Below, in pieces: positions 18,145-25,053 of a stretch of 36,004 nt of DNA. Numbering within the stretch: position 1 is the stretch's first letter; each line of letters opens with the position of its first letter. The notes beneath the pieces were generated by a model. The model was not told the DNA's origin. It saw only the letters and a program-made list of their open reading frames with translations, and searched no databases. A program made the translations under genes and the position numbers. This DNA comes from Anaerobacterium chartisolvens (GTDB lineage: Bacteria > Bacillota > Clostridia > Acetivibrionales > DSM-27016), in contig NZ_QPJT01000039.1 in NCBI RefSeq assembly GCF_003337415.1, positions 1 through 36,004 on the forward strand. The letters are read 5' to 3'.

Positions 18145-19179
18145 CTAATCCGAAAGAAGTACTACCTTCAAATCACGTATCTCCTTACGTGCTCCTGTCT
18201 CAAGGTCATAGCCCATTAATTGGTCAAAAGCTTCTTTGTATTTTTCCAGAGAATACTTTGATGTTACCATAGTATGCACATTCTCAAGGCTTGACGCATA
18301 TTGCAGGGCGGCCTCCGTCATCTGGTGAACCTCGCCTGCTCCGATTATACTTATACCTCTGGACAGCAGGCTGAAAGGGTTAAAAGTAAAGCTATAGGTT
18401 TCATCAAAGCCCATAGGTACAATTCTCCCGCCTTTTGCTATAAAGCTGGCAGCGGTTTTAAGCTGGTTTCCCACAGCATCTATAATCACATCAAACTTTC
18501 TTCCATAATTTATTTCATACACCTTCTCTTCCGTAAGCTCGTCCGGGTGGAAAACATAGTGTGCATATTTCCTCGACATATCGGCCCTGTATTTGTCTAT
18601 CTCAACAGCCGCCGTAAGTCTGGACAATCTTCTGCTTACCATCTGGCACAGTATGCCTATAGGGCCTGAGCCTATTATAAGAACAGAATCATCAGGCTTA
18701 ACCCCCGACTTCTGAAAAATATTCATTACACATGTAAGAGGCTCAACAAGCACCGCTGTTTCCCAGCTCATAGAGTGGGGGATTTTATACATAAAGCGTT
18801 CCTCGCCTACATAGTAATCCGCAAAGGTGCCATGAGTCCCTATTCCCAACTGGTAGTCATCAAAGGTTTCGCAAAAGCAGGTCAAACCTTTGCGGCAATA
18901 ATAGCATTTTCCGCAAAACTGAGTAGGGTCTATGACAACCCTGTCGCCTTCTGAAAGTCTGGTAACACCGCTCCCGATTTCTACCACTGTGCCTACAGCT
19001 TCATGCCCTATTATCATTCCGGGGGTAGCGGCAACCTTACCCCTTAATATGTTTAGATCCGTACCGCATATACCTGTACCATATATCCTTACTTTTACGT
19101 CATAAGGACCTTTAAGCCCGGGAGTCTCTACTTCCCTCAGCTCCAGCTTTTTTTCATTTGTCCATACCAAGCCTCTCAT
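18145..19179 (-). CDS. Zinc-dependent alcohol/polyol dehydrogenase (MDR family)
   Basis: This is a medium-chain dehydrogenase of the sorbitol/threonine/inositol dehydrogenase type, oxidising a secondary alcohol with NAD(P). The catalytic zinc site is seen as GICGTDLN and GHEAVG. The structural zinc site is CGKCYYCRKGLTC, and the Rossmann motif is IGSGPIGILC. There are two plausible starts: ATG at 19179 (MRGLVW, 344 residues, the normal family start) preceded by GGAGGGAG, and ATG at 19251 preceded by an even better AAAGGAGG with six-base spacing. The longer form would add 24 residues with no family match. It lies 19 bases after the phosphatase gene if the long start is used. Confidence 0.88.
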   Translation of the reverse strand: MRGLVWTNEKKLELREVETPGLKGPYDVKVRIYGTGICGTDLNILRGKVAATPGMIIGHEAVGTVVEIGSGVTRLSEGDRVVIDPTQFCGKCYYCRKGLTCFCETFDDYQLGIGTHGTFADYYVGEERFMYKIPHSMSWETAVLVEPLTCVMNIFQKSGVKPDDSVLIIGSGPIGILCQMVSRRLSRLTAAVEIDKYRADMSRKYAHYVFHPDELTEEKVYEINYGRKFDVIIDAVGNQLKTAASFIAKGGRIVPMGFDETYSFTFNPFSLLSRGISIIGAGEVHQMTEAALQYASSLENVHTMVTSKYSLEKYKEAFDQLMGYDLETGARKEIRDLKVVLLSD

Positions 19180-19270
19180 ATAATAAGCTCCCTCCATATA
19201 GAATTTTTGCACAGGGGAATGGCCAAAAGCGCCGTTACACTTTTTTGCCATTCCCTGCCTCCTTTGAACA

Positions 19271-20197
19271 TCAAAGCATTTGAATACCGCTCCAATTGAT
19301 ATTATTAATCAGCTCCTGATGCAGCTCTCTGGTTGACGCCGCTATGCAGGATTGTTGATTATGATAGGTTAAATCAAGTAAAAGAGTGTCACCAAGCGAA
19401 TTCCCATATGCATCCGTAATTACAACTCCGGCTTTTTCAGCCAGAAAAACGCTTGCCGCTATATCATACGGAAAAAGATGAAGTATCTTGCCATTTCCTA
19501 CGCTTTGAAATGCAGGCATAAGAGATGGGTTATCCTTAAGTATGCGGTTTCCTATATCCACATGTGCATCAAGCTGTCCCGTTATTATTCTGGATATTGA
19601 AAATGAGGCGCTGTTAAATATAAAAACCCCTCCGTTGTTGGCCGTATAATCGATTATATTGCCATACGCCTGAGTCATCAGTCCGGCCGGATGTCCGTTA
19701 AACTCAATACTCCAGAACATATTTCTCATACTTGTATTGAGGCTCAGGTTCGGTATCGAAGCCCGATAGCCATAGTGAAAAATCCGATCATGCCTATAGT
19801 CGGCATACATATAAGCTCCTGACTTTAACTCCTTTAAAACGGCAAACCTGACATCCTTAATTCTTGCATCCTGTGAAAAAGGAGCAGCGGCGATAGATAT
19901 ACATGACATTTCCAGATCTGCCGCCGCGGGCCTCGTACCGTCAATGGGATCAACAATTAAAACATACTGGGGGTCTTCCCCTATTATTTTCATGCCTCCG
20001 TCCTCAGTATAAATGGCCATAGCCAGAGAGCGGCTTGCCGCATATTCCATTACAGCCTCTTCAGCCATATCGTCTATATTGAACTGTGCATCCCCCGCAT
20101 CGGAATATCCTCTTACGGAACGGTTTTTAAGCATACCGCTTTTATTTGATATACGCCTGAATACATAATCCGCAAGATTTAAAATATACTCTTTCAT
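19271..20197 (-). CDS. Inositol-monophosphatase-like sugar phosphatase
   Basis: The protein belongs to the lithium-sensitive phosphatase superfamily (inositol monophosphatase, fructose-1,6-bisphosphatase, 3'-nucleotidase). The metal site is seen as YTEDGG (residues 63-68, in place of the usual GEE) and VDPIDGTR (82-89). The C-terminal PYDIAASVFLAEKAG supplies the last metal aspartate. It should hydrolyse a phosphate monoester of a sugar or cyclitol. The ATG at 20197 has GGGAGG upstream, giving 308 residues. It is the second gene of the operon. The IMPase assignment is firm at superfamily level; the substrate is not known. Confidence 0.87.
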   Translation of the reverse strand: MKEYILNLADYVFRRISNKSGMLKNRSVRGYSDAGDAQFNIDDMAEEAVMEYAASRSLAMAIYTEDGGMKIIGEDPQYVLIVDPIDGTRPAAADLEMSCISIAAAPFSQDARIKDVRFAVLKELKSGAYMYADYRHDRIFHYGYRASIPNLSLNTSMRNMFWSIEFNGHPAGLMTQAYGNIIDYTANNGGVFIFNSASFSISRIITGQLDAHVDIGNRILKDNPSLMPAFQSVGNGKILHLFPYDIAASVFLAEKAGVVITDAYGNSLGDTLLLDLTYHNQQSCIAASTRELHQELINNINWSGIQML

Positions 20198-20248
20198 AGA
20201 CACCTCCCGGCAGCTTTGCCGCACAAAATTTAAGCTAAAAACACTTTT

Positions 20249-21505
20249 TTATGATATCTCCGACAGCAGCTTTTCCAGTCTGTCACACAGCTCTTCGCAT
20301 TCGTCCTTCTTTATATTTAGCGGCGGGCGGATTTTAAACACATTTCCGTAGCCGTATCTGGACGTACGAAGTATCAGGCCAAATTCCATGGCTCGTTTGG
20401 CTATTTTATTTGTCAAGGCAACATCAGGCTCTCCGTCTGAATCTACCACTTCAATCCCTATCATCAGCCCTACGCCCCTTACATCCCCTATAAATGCATG
20501 TTTGCCTTTTATAAGCTCCAGCCGGCGCATTATGTAGTCTCCGCACTCCCTTATATTTTGAAGGAATCCGTCTCTGCTCACAATATCCAGTGTCTTGCTT
20601 GCAGCAGCGGCAGCCATTATATTCGCTCCAAAGGTAAAGGAATGATGGTGGCCGTCAAGTCCCCCCAGACGCTCCTCAGTCAATATTGCCGCCACCTGAA
20701 ATCCCGTTCCTCCCAGACCCTTTGCAAGCGTCATTATATTGGGCTTGATATCAAAATAGTCCGCGGCAAACATCTCTCCCGTTCGTCCAAGCCCCGTCTG
20801 TATCTCATCAAATATCAAAATGATTTCCTTTTCCTTGCACAGCTTTTCCAACGCTTTGAAGTATCCCGGCGGAGGAACTATATTTCCTCCATTGCCTGAT
20901 ATCGGCTCTACAATAATACATGCTACCTGCCCGCTGCTGGAATATTCTATAAAATCATTTATTCTTTCTACGCAAAGCATTCCGCAAGTTTCCGGCTTCT
21001 GGTTGTAAAAACACCTGTAGCAGTATGGATCGGGCACATGAAGCCCCCCGCAGCATGTGCTGGGAAAGGGCTGTCTGCGAAAGGCATTTCCCGAAAGATT
21101 CATCATCATCATTGTCTGTCCGAGGTGACTTCTGAACAAAGAAATAACATCCCTCTTTCCTGTATGGTGCATAGCTATTTTAATGGCCCCTTCGTTGGCC
21201 ACCGACCCTCCCGAAACCTTCAAATGCACCTTTGTAAGATTTTCAGGACTAAGCTTAACCAATTTTTCCACAACATCATTTATAGGCTTTGTCTGGTATG
21301 AGGACGTAACATGGATTAAATCATCCATTTGAGCTTTAACCGATTCTATAACCTCCTCGTTGCTATACCCTAAAATAAGGTTAAATGTAGCCGCAGCACA
21401 GTCTATATACTCTTTTCCATCCGAATCGTAAAGGTATATACCCTTTCCCTTCTCCATTACCACATCTTCAACACTGTAATAGATATTTTTCTTAATATCC
21501 TGCAT
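20249..21505 (-). CDS. Class III PLP-dependent aminotransferase
   Basis: This enzyme transfers an amino group to an aldehyde or ketone using pyridoxal phosphate. The PLP lysine is Lys262 in TLAKGLGG and the ring-binding aspartate is Asp233 in LIFDEIQTGLGR. The phosphate and substrate region VSGGSVANEGAIK (98-110) is also typical. An extra feature is a cysteine cluster at 151-178 (C151, C152, C162, C165, C174, C178), which could bind a metal. The ATG at 21505 has AAAGGAG upstream and gives 418 residues, normal for the class; the longer frame to 21622 runs into the promoter repeat. It is the first gene of the operon. Confidence 0.92.
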   Translation of the reverse strand: MQDIKKNIYYSVEDVVMEKGKGIYLYDSDGKEYIDCAAATFNLILGYSNEEVIESVKAQMDDLIHVTSSYQTKPINDVVEKLVKLSPENLTKVHLKVSGGSVANEGAIKIAMHHTGKRDVISLFRSHLGQTMMMMNLSGNAFRRQPFPSTCCGGLHVPDPYCYRCFYNQKPETCGMLCVERINDFIEYSSSGQVACIIVEPISGNGGNIVPPPGYFKALEKLCKEKEIILIFDEIQTGLGRTGEMFAADYFDIKPNIMTLAKGLGGTGFQVAAILTEERLGGLDGHHHSFTFGANIMAAAAASKTLDIVSRDGFLQNIRECGDYIMRRLELIKGKHAFIGDVRGVGLMIGIEVVDSDGEPDVALTNKIAKRAMEFGLILRTSRYGYGNVFKIRPPLNIKKDECEELCDRLEKLLSEIS

Positions 21506-21554
21506 ATTCCAGTCTCCTTTATCGTTTATTTTTAAAGTTCTCAAGCTATATATA

Positions 21555-21571
21555 GCGATAAAGATTTTACA
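21555..21571 (-). repeat. Arm 1 core of inverted promoter-like repeat
   Basis: On the minus strand this reads TGTAAAATCTTTATCGC, pointing to the aminotransferase start 50 bases away. It is an exact inverted copy of 21725-21741. Similarity extends on both sides: AAAAATTTCT and TTATATCCTC before the core, and a TATATA block after it. Confidence 0.85.
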
Positions 21572-21724
21572 CGGAGGATATAACTTGATGGAAGAAATTT
21601 TTTTGACCCGTAAGGAATACATCTAAGAAAAGTGAATGAATGCTCGGGCCCTAGAGACATTTCCCTCAAATTCATCTTTTCGTTGCTATTAAAAATTTCT
21701 GTAAGCAATTATATCCTCTATGTT

Positions 21725-21741
21725 TGTAAAATCTTTATCGC
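21725..21741 (+). repeat. Arm 2 core of inverted promoter-like repeat
   Basis: The plus strand reads TGTAAAATCTTTATCGC, identical to arm 1 on the other strand. It is also flanked by AAAAATTTCT, TTATATCCTC and a downstream TATATA block. It points toward the split sigma genes, whose first start codon is about 220 bases away. Confidence 0.85.
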
Positions 21742-21846
21742 GTCCTATATAAAAGCAATCTCTCAGCTATGTACTGAAAAAATTCACCAATATACGACTA
21801 TTTTTAATTCTCCTTGATTATGCAGTATTCATGAATACAATAAATA

Positions 21847-21936
21847 AGAGACGAATTTTACACCCATTTGTAAACATATGTATGGATTTAAGTAAAATAT
21901 TTTTTCAGGTTTACAAATTTTTATTTTTTTGTCTCT
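21847..21936. repeat. Nested inverted repeat before the sigma gene
   Basis: ATTTGTAAAC (21866-21875) and GTTTACAAAT (21909-21918) are perfect inverted 10-mers. The outer hexamers AGAGAC (21847-21852) and GTCTCT (21931-21936) pair as well, at nearly the same offset. The structure ends about 10 bases before the ribosome site of the sigma gene. It could be an operator or an RNA stem. Confidence 0.6.
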
Positions 21937-21963
21937 AATAGTAAAGAGGAGGTGATATCTAAT

Positions 21964-22434
21964 ATGGAATATAACAAAAAATTTATAAAAAATTATTTTA
22001 GCAGGAATCCAAAACCAGAAGAGACTTTTAATGCTGAAAATTTTCTTGAAAATGTCTATTTTATTACATTTACAAGCTATTTAAAAAAAACATTTTTTGA
22101 AACAAAAAAGAGATATTTTATAAGGGAAAAAGCCATCAAGGACAAAGTAACATACATAGATTCTGTCGATATACTCTCGTCAGATACTATAGATCCTGTG
22201 GAAGAAATGAAAACAGATATTGAAAACAGCATCGAAGACCCTTGCTTATTTAAGGCAGTCAAGTCTTTGACTCAAAAGCAGCGTACAGTTTTGTACGGCT
22301 ATTATATTAACGGCAAATCAGAAATAGAGATTTCCAAGGAGCTGAAAATAACAAGACAGGCGGTAAACAGAATAAGAAACCGGACGCTTAACCACTTCTA
22401 CAGCACATGGGGTGAAAAAAAATGCTTAAAATAA
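21964..22434 (+). CDS. Sigma factor region 4 protein (half of a split sigma factor)
   Basis: The C-terminal 55 residues form a sigma-70 region 4 helix-turn-helix: SLTQKQRTVLYGYYING, then SEIEISKELKITRQAVNRIR. This part should contact the -35 promoter box. The N-terminal 100 residues are lysine- and phenylalanine-rich and show no clear region 2. The ATG at 21964 lies after a full AGGAGGTGAT ribosome site, giving 156 residues. It overlaps the next gene by 13 bases. The layout matches Bacillus SigO (with RsoA) and Tn916 orf7 (with orf8). Assignment to the sigma superfamily is confident; the regulon is not known. Confidence 0.82.
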   Translation: MEYNKKFIKNYFSRNPKPEETFNAENFLENVYFITFTSYLKKTFFETKKRYFIREKAIKDKVTYIDSVDILSSDTIDPVEEMKTDIENSIEDPCLFKAVKSLTQKQRTVLYGYYINGKSEIEISKELKITRQAVNRIRNRTLNHFYSTWGEKKCLK

Positions 22435-22673
22435 GAACATTGATATTACAGGCAAAAGCTGGCGATCAGGAAGCCTTCAACCAGCTCAGGGACATCTTTA
22501 ACCCAATGATAATAAAATACAGCTATCTTTTTGGAAGTAAGGATGAGGATTTGTATAGTGAATTAATAATTGCCTTTATTAAATGTATAAACAAATTTGA
22601 GATAAACGAATACTTCTATATCAATCAATTCGAAGCCTATTTATCTAATATAGGCTCGCAGGAAAATTTTTAA
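22422..22673 (+). CDS. Small sigma region 2/HTH_16-like partner (RsoA-like)
   Basis: The 83-residue protein begins with the pattern AKAGDQEAFNQLRDIFNPMI and continues with DEDLYSELIIAFIKCINKF, typical of the N-terminal core-binding part of sigma-70 factors and of the HTH_16 family (Tn916 Orf8-like). It lacks any region 4. The preceding gene encodes that missing part, and the frames overlap by 13 bases, so the two products probably work together. GGGGTG lies eight bases before the ATG. A frameshifted single sigma gene is unlikely, because both frames have their own start and ribosome site and complete domains. Confidence 0.78.
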   Translation: MLKIRTLILQAKAGDQEAFNQLRDIFNPMIIKYSYLFGSKDEDLYSELIIAFIKCINKFEINEYFYINQFEAYLSNIGSQENF

Positions 22674-22709
22674 GCTATGAAGCCGCTTTATTAAAAAAGA
22701 TAATTATTC

Positions 22710-22731
22710 GGGGGATAGCTGATAATCCCCC
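22710..22731. terminator. Hairpin between sigma module and convergent hypothetical gene
   Basis: GGGGGAT and ATCCCCC form a 7-bp stem around an 8-base loop. There is no T-run directly after it on the plus strand; on the minus strand a T-run comes about 12 bases later. It may still end one or both convergent transcripts. Confidence 0.45.
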
Positions 22732-22744
22732 TCATGCCGGAGCC

Positions 22745-23026
22745 TCATTCCACTACCTCCCATATATCCTTGCCCTCTTTAATATACCCATATTCAATGA
22801 AAGTATCGTTTACTGTCTCAGTCTCCCTGCTATAGTAAGCCACGGGCACCTCTACCTCCAGCGACCCATACTTATAAAGCTTGCCGTCCAGATATTCCCT
22901 TTTCATGTTTTTTAAGTCAGGTATAAGCCTTATACCCAGGTTAGAATCGCTGCAATAAGTAGCTCTCCAGAACTCCGTATTGGTCACGCCCTCCTTCAGC
23001 CTTACCTTTACCCGCTTATATGCCAT
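22745..23026 (-). CDS. Hypothetical protein, 93 residues
   Basis: I do not recognise this family. The protein is basic at the N-terminus (MAYKRVKVRLKEG) and acidic at the C-terminus (EGKDIWEVVE), with tyrosines and alternating hydrophobic residues that suggest a small beta-rich domain. There is no signal peptide or membrane segment. GGAG lies upstream of the ATG at a workable distance. It stands between the convergent split sigma genes and the hicBA pair on the same strand. Confidence 0.6.
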   Translation of the reverse strand: MAYKRVKVRLKEGVTNTEFWRATYCSDSNLGIRLIPDLKNMKREYLDGKLYKYGSLEVEVPVAYYSRETETVNDTFIEYGYIKEGKDIWEVVE

Positions 23027-23121
23027 CCTTCATCTCCCCAGACAATTTTTCCGATGTAAATTTAAATTATACCAATATATTTACCCTCTATTAAAATAAT
23101 ATAACAAATTCTCTGAAAACG

Positions 23122-23160
23122 GAAAAAAGAAATAACAAAGGACCTCTTTAAAGAGGTCCT
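23122..23160 (-). terminator. Terminator of the hicBA unit
   Basis: A perfect 22-base palindrome, AGGACCTCTTT/AAAGAGGTCCT (23139-23160), overlaps the hicA stop codon. On the minus strand it is followed by a T-rich stretch. It probably also ends any read-through from rlmH. Confidence 0.75.
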
Positions 23161-23389
23161 AAATCCGTTTTCGTAATTCTTCATATTGATCAATTGATAT
23201 TTCTATATCCTTTAATATTTTTCTAATAAGACCCCTTCCCAAGTCTTCCCCATGAAAAGGAACAACCGTAGTCCTTCCATCTTGATGCCTAAAATTTTTA
23301 TGACTTCCTTTTTGACGGTTCTCATTAAACCCGAGGCTTTCCAATACTTTCACCATGTCCTTTGAAGAGATAACGGTAAGTTTGCTCAT
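23159..23389 (-). CDS. hicA: HicA-type toxin (mRNA interferase)
   Basis: HicA toxins cleave mRNA through a double-stranded-RNA-binding-like fold. The catalytic histidine is His30 in the conserved GSHKNFRH motif, followed by TTVVPFHGEDLGRGLIRKILKDI (in part), typical of the family. The length of 76 residues is normal. The ATG overlaps the hicB stop by four bases, so toxin translation is coupled to the antitoxin. The gene order is antitoxin first, toxin second. Confidence 0.93.
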   Translation of the reverse strand: MSKLTVISSKDMVKVLESLGFNENRQKGSHKNFRHQDGRTTVVPFHGEDLGRGLIRKILKDIEISIDQYEELRKRI

Positions 23390-23604
23390 ACAACAACCTC
23401 AATTTGCTGTACTCCTACGAATTCATTCTGAAAGAACTCATCATCTTCTGCTTCCAAACATAATTCTATTACCTCTTTTATTCTCGGAAGCAATTCTTCA
23501 ACTGTTTCAGCCTGGGTATGGCATCCTTTCAACGTGGGAACAGAACCAACATATATTCCGTCTTCATCTTTTTCAATCAAAATAGTAAAGTTGTACTTTT
23601 TCAT
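23386..23604 (-). CDS. hicB: HicB-type antitoxin
   Basis: HicB binds and blocks HicA. The 72-residue protein has the partially degraded RNase H-like fold: YNFTILIEKDEDGIYVGSVP, then LKGCHTQAETVEELLPRIKE. It lacks the C-terminal helix-turn-helix or ribbon-helix-helix found in longer HicB proteins, so autoregulation by direct DNA binding is doubtful. I use the ATG at 23604, with GGTGG upstream and a promoter just before it; a longer frame reaches back to 23670 but runs through that promoter. Confidence 0.93.
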   Translation of the reverse strand: MKKYNFTILIEKDEDGIYVGSVPTLKGCHTQAETVEELLPRIKEVIELCLEAEDDEFFQNEFVGVQQIEVVV

Positions 23605-23626
23605 AATATCATCACCACCTAATAAT

Positions 23627-23635
23627 ATTATAGCA
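23627..23635 (-). promoter_or_regulatory. Extended -10 promoter for hicBA
   Basis: The minus strand reads TGC-TATAAT (23635-23627), a good extended -10 element. No strong -35 box is seen. The predicted start near 23620 lies about 16 bases before the hicB ATG, which supports the short hicB start. Confidence 0.55.
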
Positions 23636-23670
23636 CAAATCATCTTAATAATGTTCACTATTGGTTGCAA

Positions 23671-24150
23671 TCATTTATGATACGTCTCACCGTTCATAAT
23701 CTTAAATGCCCGAAATAACTGTTCAAGCAGTATCATTCTGGCTAATTGGTGAGGGAAGGTAAGCTTCGACATGGAAAGCCTGACGCGCGCCATGCTAAGA
23801 ATTCTGTCATCTAAGCCCAGAGATCCTCCTATAATAAATGTAATATGTGAAGTTCCTGATACAAAAAAAGAGTTTATTCTGCGGGAAAATTCCTCAGACC
23901 CCAAACTCTCGCCTCTTATATCCAGTGCTATAACGGTGCTGCCTTCTCTTATTCTCTTTAATATATTGTCACACTCCCGGCTTTTAACCTGCTGCTCCTG
24001 CGCATCGCTTAAGCCTTCGGGCGCTCTGAAGTCTTCAACCTCTATAAGCTCCAGATCACAAAACCTTGAAAGCCTTTTCCTGTATTCCTCAATGCCATCC
24101 TTTAAATACTTTTCTTTGATTTTCCCTACCGCTATCACACTTATCCTCAT
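23671..24150 (-). CDS. rlmH: 23S rRNA (pseudouridine1915-N3)-methyltransferase RlmH
   Basis: RlmH is a SPOUT-fold enzyme that methylates pseudouridine 1915 in helix 69 of 23S rRNA, using S-adenosylmethionine. The sequence has the N-terminal AVGKIKEKYL, the cofactor-binding knot FIIGGSLGL (about 104-112) and the C-terminal SMSKLTFPHQLARMILLEQL, ending in the family's usual GETYHK. At 159 residues it is the standard length. It follows yycJ by about 54 bases, a common neighbourhood in Firmicutes. Confidence 0.97.
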   Translation of the reverse strand: MRISVIAVGKIKEKYLKDGIEEYRKRLSRFCDLELIEVEDFRAPEGLSDAQEQQVKSRECDNILKRIREGSTVIALDIRGESLGSEEFSRRINSFFVSGTSHITFIIGGSLGLDDRILSMARVRLSMSKLTFPHQLARMILLEQLFRAFKIMNGETYHK

Positions 24151-24204
24151 ACCTGCCAGACTTCCTTCCCAAAAACCAATACCGCGGCTGCCAATATTTT
24201 TTAA

Positions 24205-24996
24205 TTATACCTCTACTACATCGCTTGTCCTGTCTCTCAATGCGACAGAAAGCATAACATCTCTTCCAGCACAGATATTCTTCTCCGCAAGTGCGTTTAA
24301 TACTGTCTGGTAAGCCAGCTCAGGGAAATTGTTTTCCCGGCTTAAATGCCCAAGAAAAAACTTGCTTGTTCCGTTCTCAGCCAGATACGCCACTACCTTT
24401 CCCGCCATTTCATTTGAAAGGTGTCCCGAATCTCCTAAAATTCTCCTCTTTAAATTCCATGGATACGGGCCAACCTTAAGCATTTCTATGTCATGATTGG
24501 CTTCCAGCAATATAAGCTGGCTTCCATACAGGCTCTCCAACAAGCTCTTTGTTATATGTCCAATATCGGTAGCGGTTGTTACCTTCGTGTTCTTTAAAAA
24601 AAAGTTGAATCCCACAGGCTCAGAAGCATCATGAGGAATGGGAAAGGTCTTTATTGAAATATCGCCCAGCTCAAACTCAGTGCCCGTATTAAAACACCTT
24701 CTATTATTTATGCCTATATTACCCAATTGCTTTTCCATACACATCCACGTGTTTTCATTTGCATATATGGGTATATCAAATTTTCTTGATATAATCCCTG
24801 CACCGCGGGTATGATCGGTATGCTCATGAGATACAAGCACGGCACTGAGCTCCGAGGCATTCTCTCCTATTGATTCAAGTGCCTGTATTATTCGTTTGGC
24901 ACTTACTCCCGCGTCTATTAAAATATTTGTTTTACCTGAGGAAATGTATAAGGCATTACCACTGCTCCCGCTAAATAAACTGCAAAACTTTATCAT
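24205..24996 (-). CDS. yycJ: YycJ/WalJ metallo-beta-lactamase-fold hydrolase
   Basis: This is a metal-dependent hydrolase of the WalJ (YycJ) family, usually linked with the WalRK cell-wall regulon and proposed to act in nucleic-acid or cell-division control. The metal motif is SHEHTDH (residues 56-62), with further ligands in TATDIGH (about 149-155) and near FLGHLSRENN (about 223-232). The N-terminal CSLFSGSSGNALYI is typical. I start at the ATG at 24996 (264 residues), with AAGGG upstream, not at 25020. It lies between murA and rlmH. Confidence 0.93.
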   Translation of the reverse strand: MIKFCSLFSGSSGNALYISSGKTNILIDAGVSAKRIIQALESIGENASELSAVLVSHEHTDHTRGAGIISRKFDIPIYANENTWMCMEKQLGNIGINNRRCFNTGTEFELGDISIKTFPIPHDASEPVGFNFFLKNTKVTTATDIGHITKSLLESLYGSQLILLEANHDIEMLKVGPYPWNLKRRILGDSGHLSNEMAGKVVAYLAENGTSKFFLGHLSRENNFPELAYQTVLNALAEKNICAGRDVMLSVALRDRTSDVVEV

Positions 24997-25053
24997 ACAT
25001 ACCCTTCTCTTAAGTGCCAAAGCCCCATAATTTTTTTAGCTATGGCAAGCCTG

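Larger units (their letters stand above)
21506..21963. promoter_or_regulatory. Divergent control region with two sets of inverted repeats
   Basis: This 458-base gap separates the aminotransferase operon from the split sigma genes. It holds the paired promoter-like arms at about 21545-21610 and 21685-21752, and a second inverted repeat at 21847-21936 in front of the sigma gene. A 12-codon frame at 21588-21626 has a ribosome-like site, but lies inside arm 1 and is probably a by-product. I find no convincing SigA promoter for the aminotransferase operon. Confidence 0.65.

Noticed and set aside
21588-21626. 12-codon frame with GGAGG upstream
   Set aside because: It lies inside arm 1 of the inverted repeat, and the matching arm does not keep the frame, so coding is unlikely.
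21964-22673. One sigma gene broken by a frameshift
   Set aside because: The region order is reversed relative to a normal sigma factor (region 4 first, region 2 second), and each frame has its own start and ribosome site.
23771-24313. 180-codon plus-strand frame over rlmH and yycJ
   Set aside because: Both minus-strand genes show complete families; the plus frame has no ribosome site.
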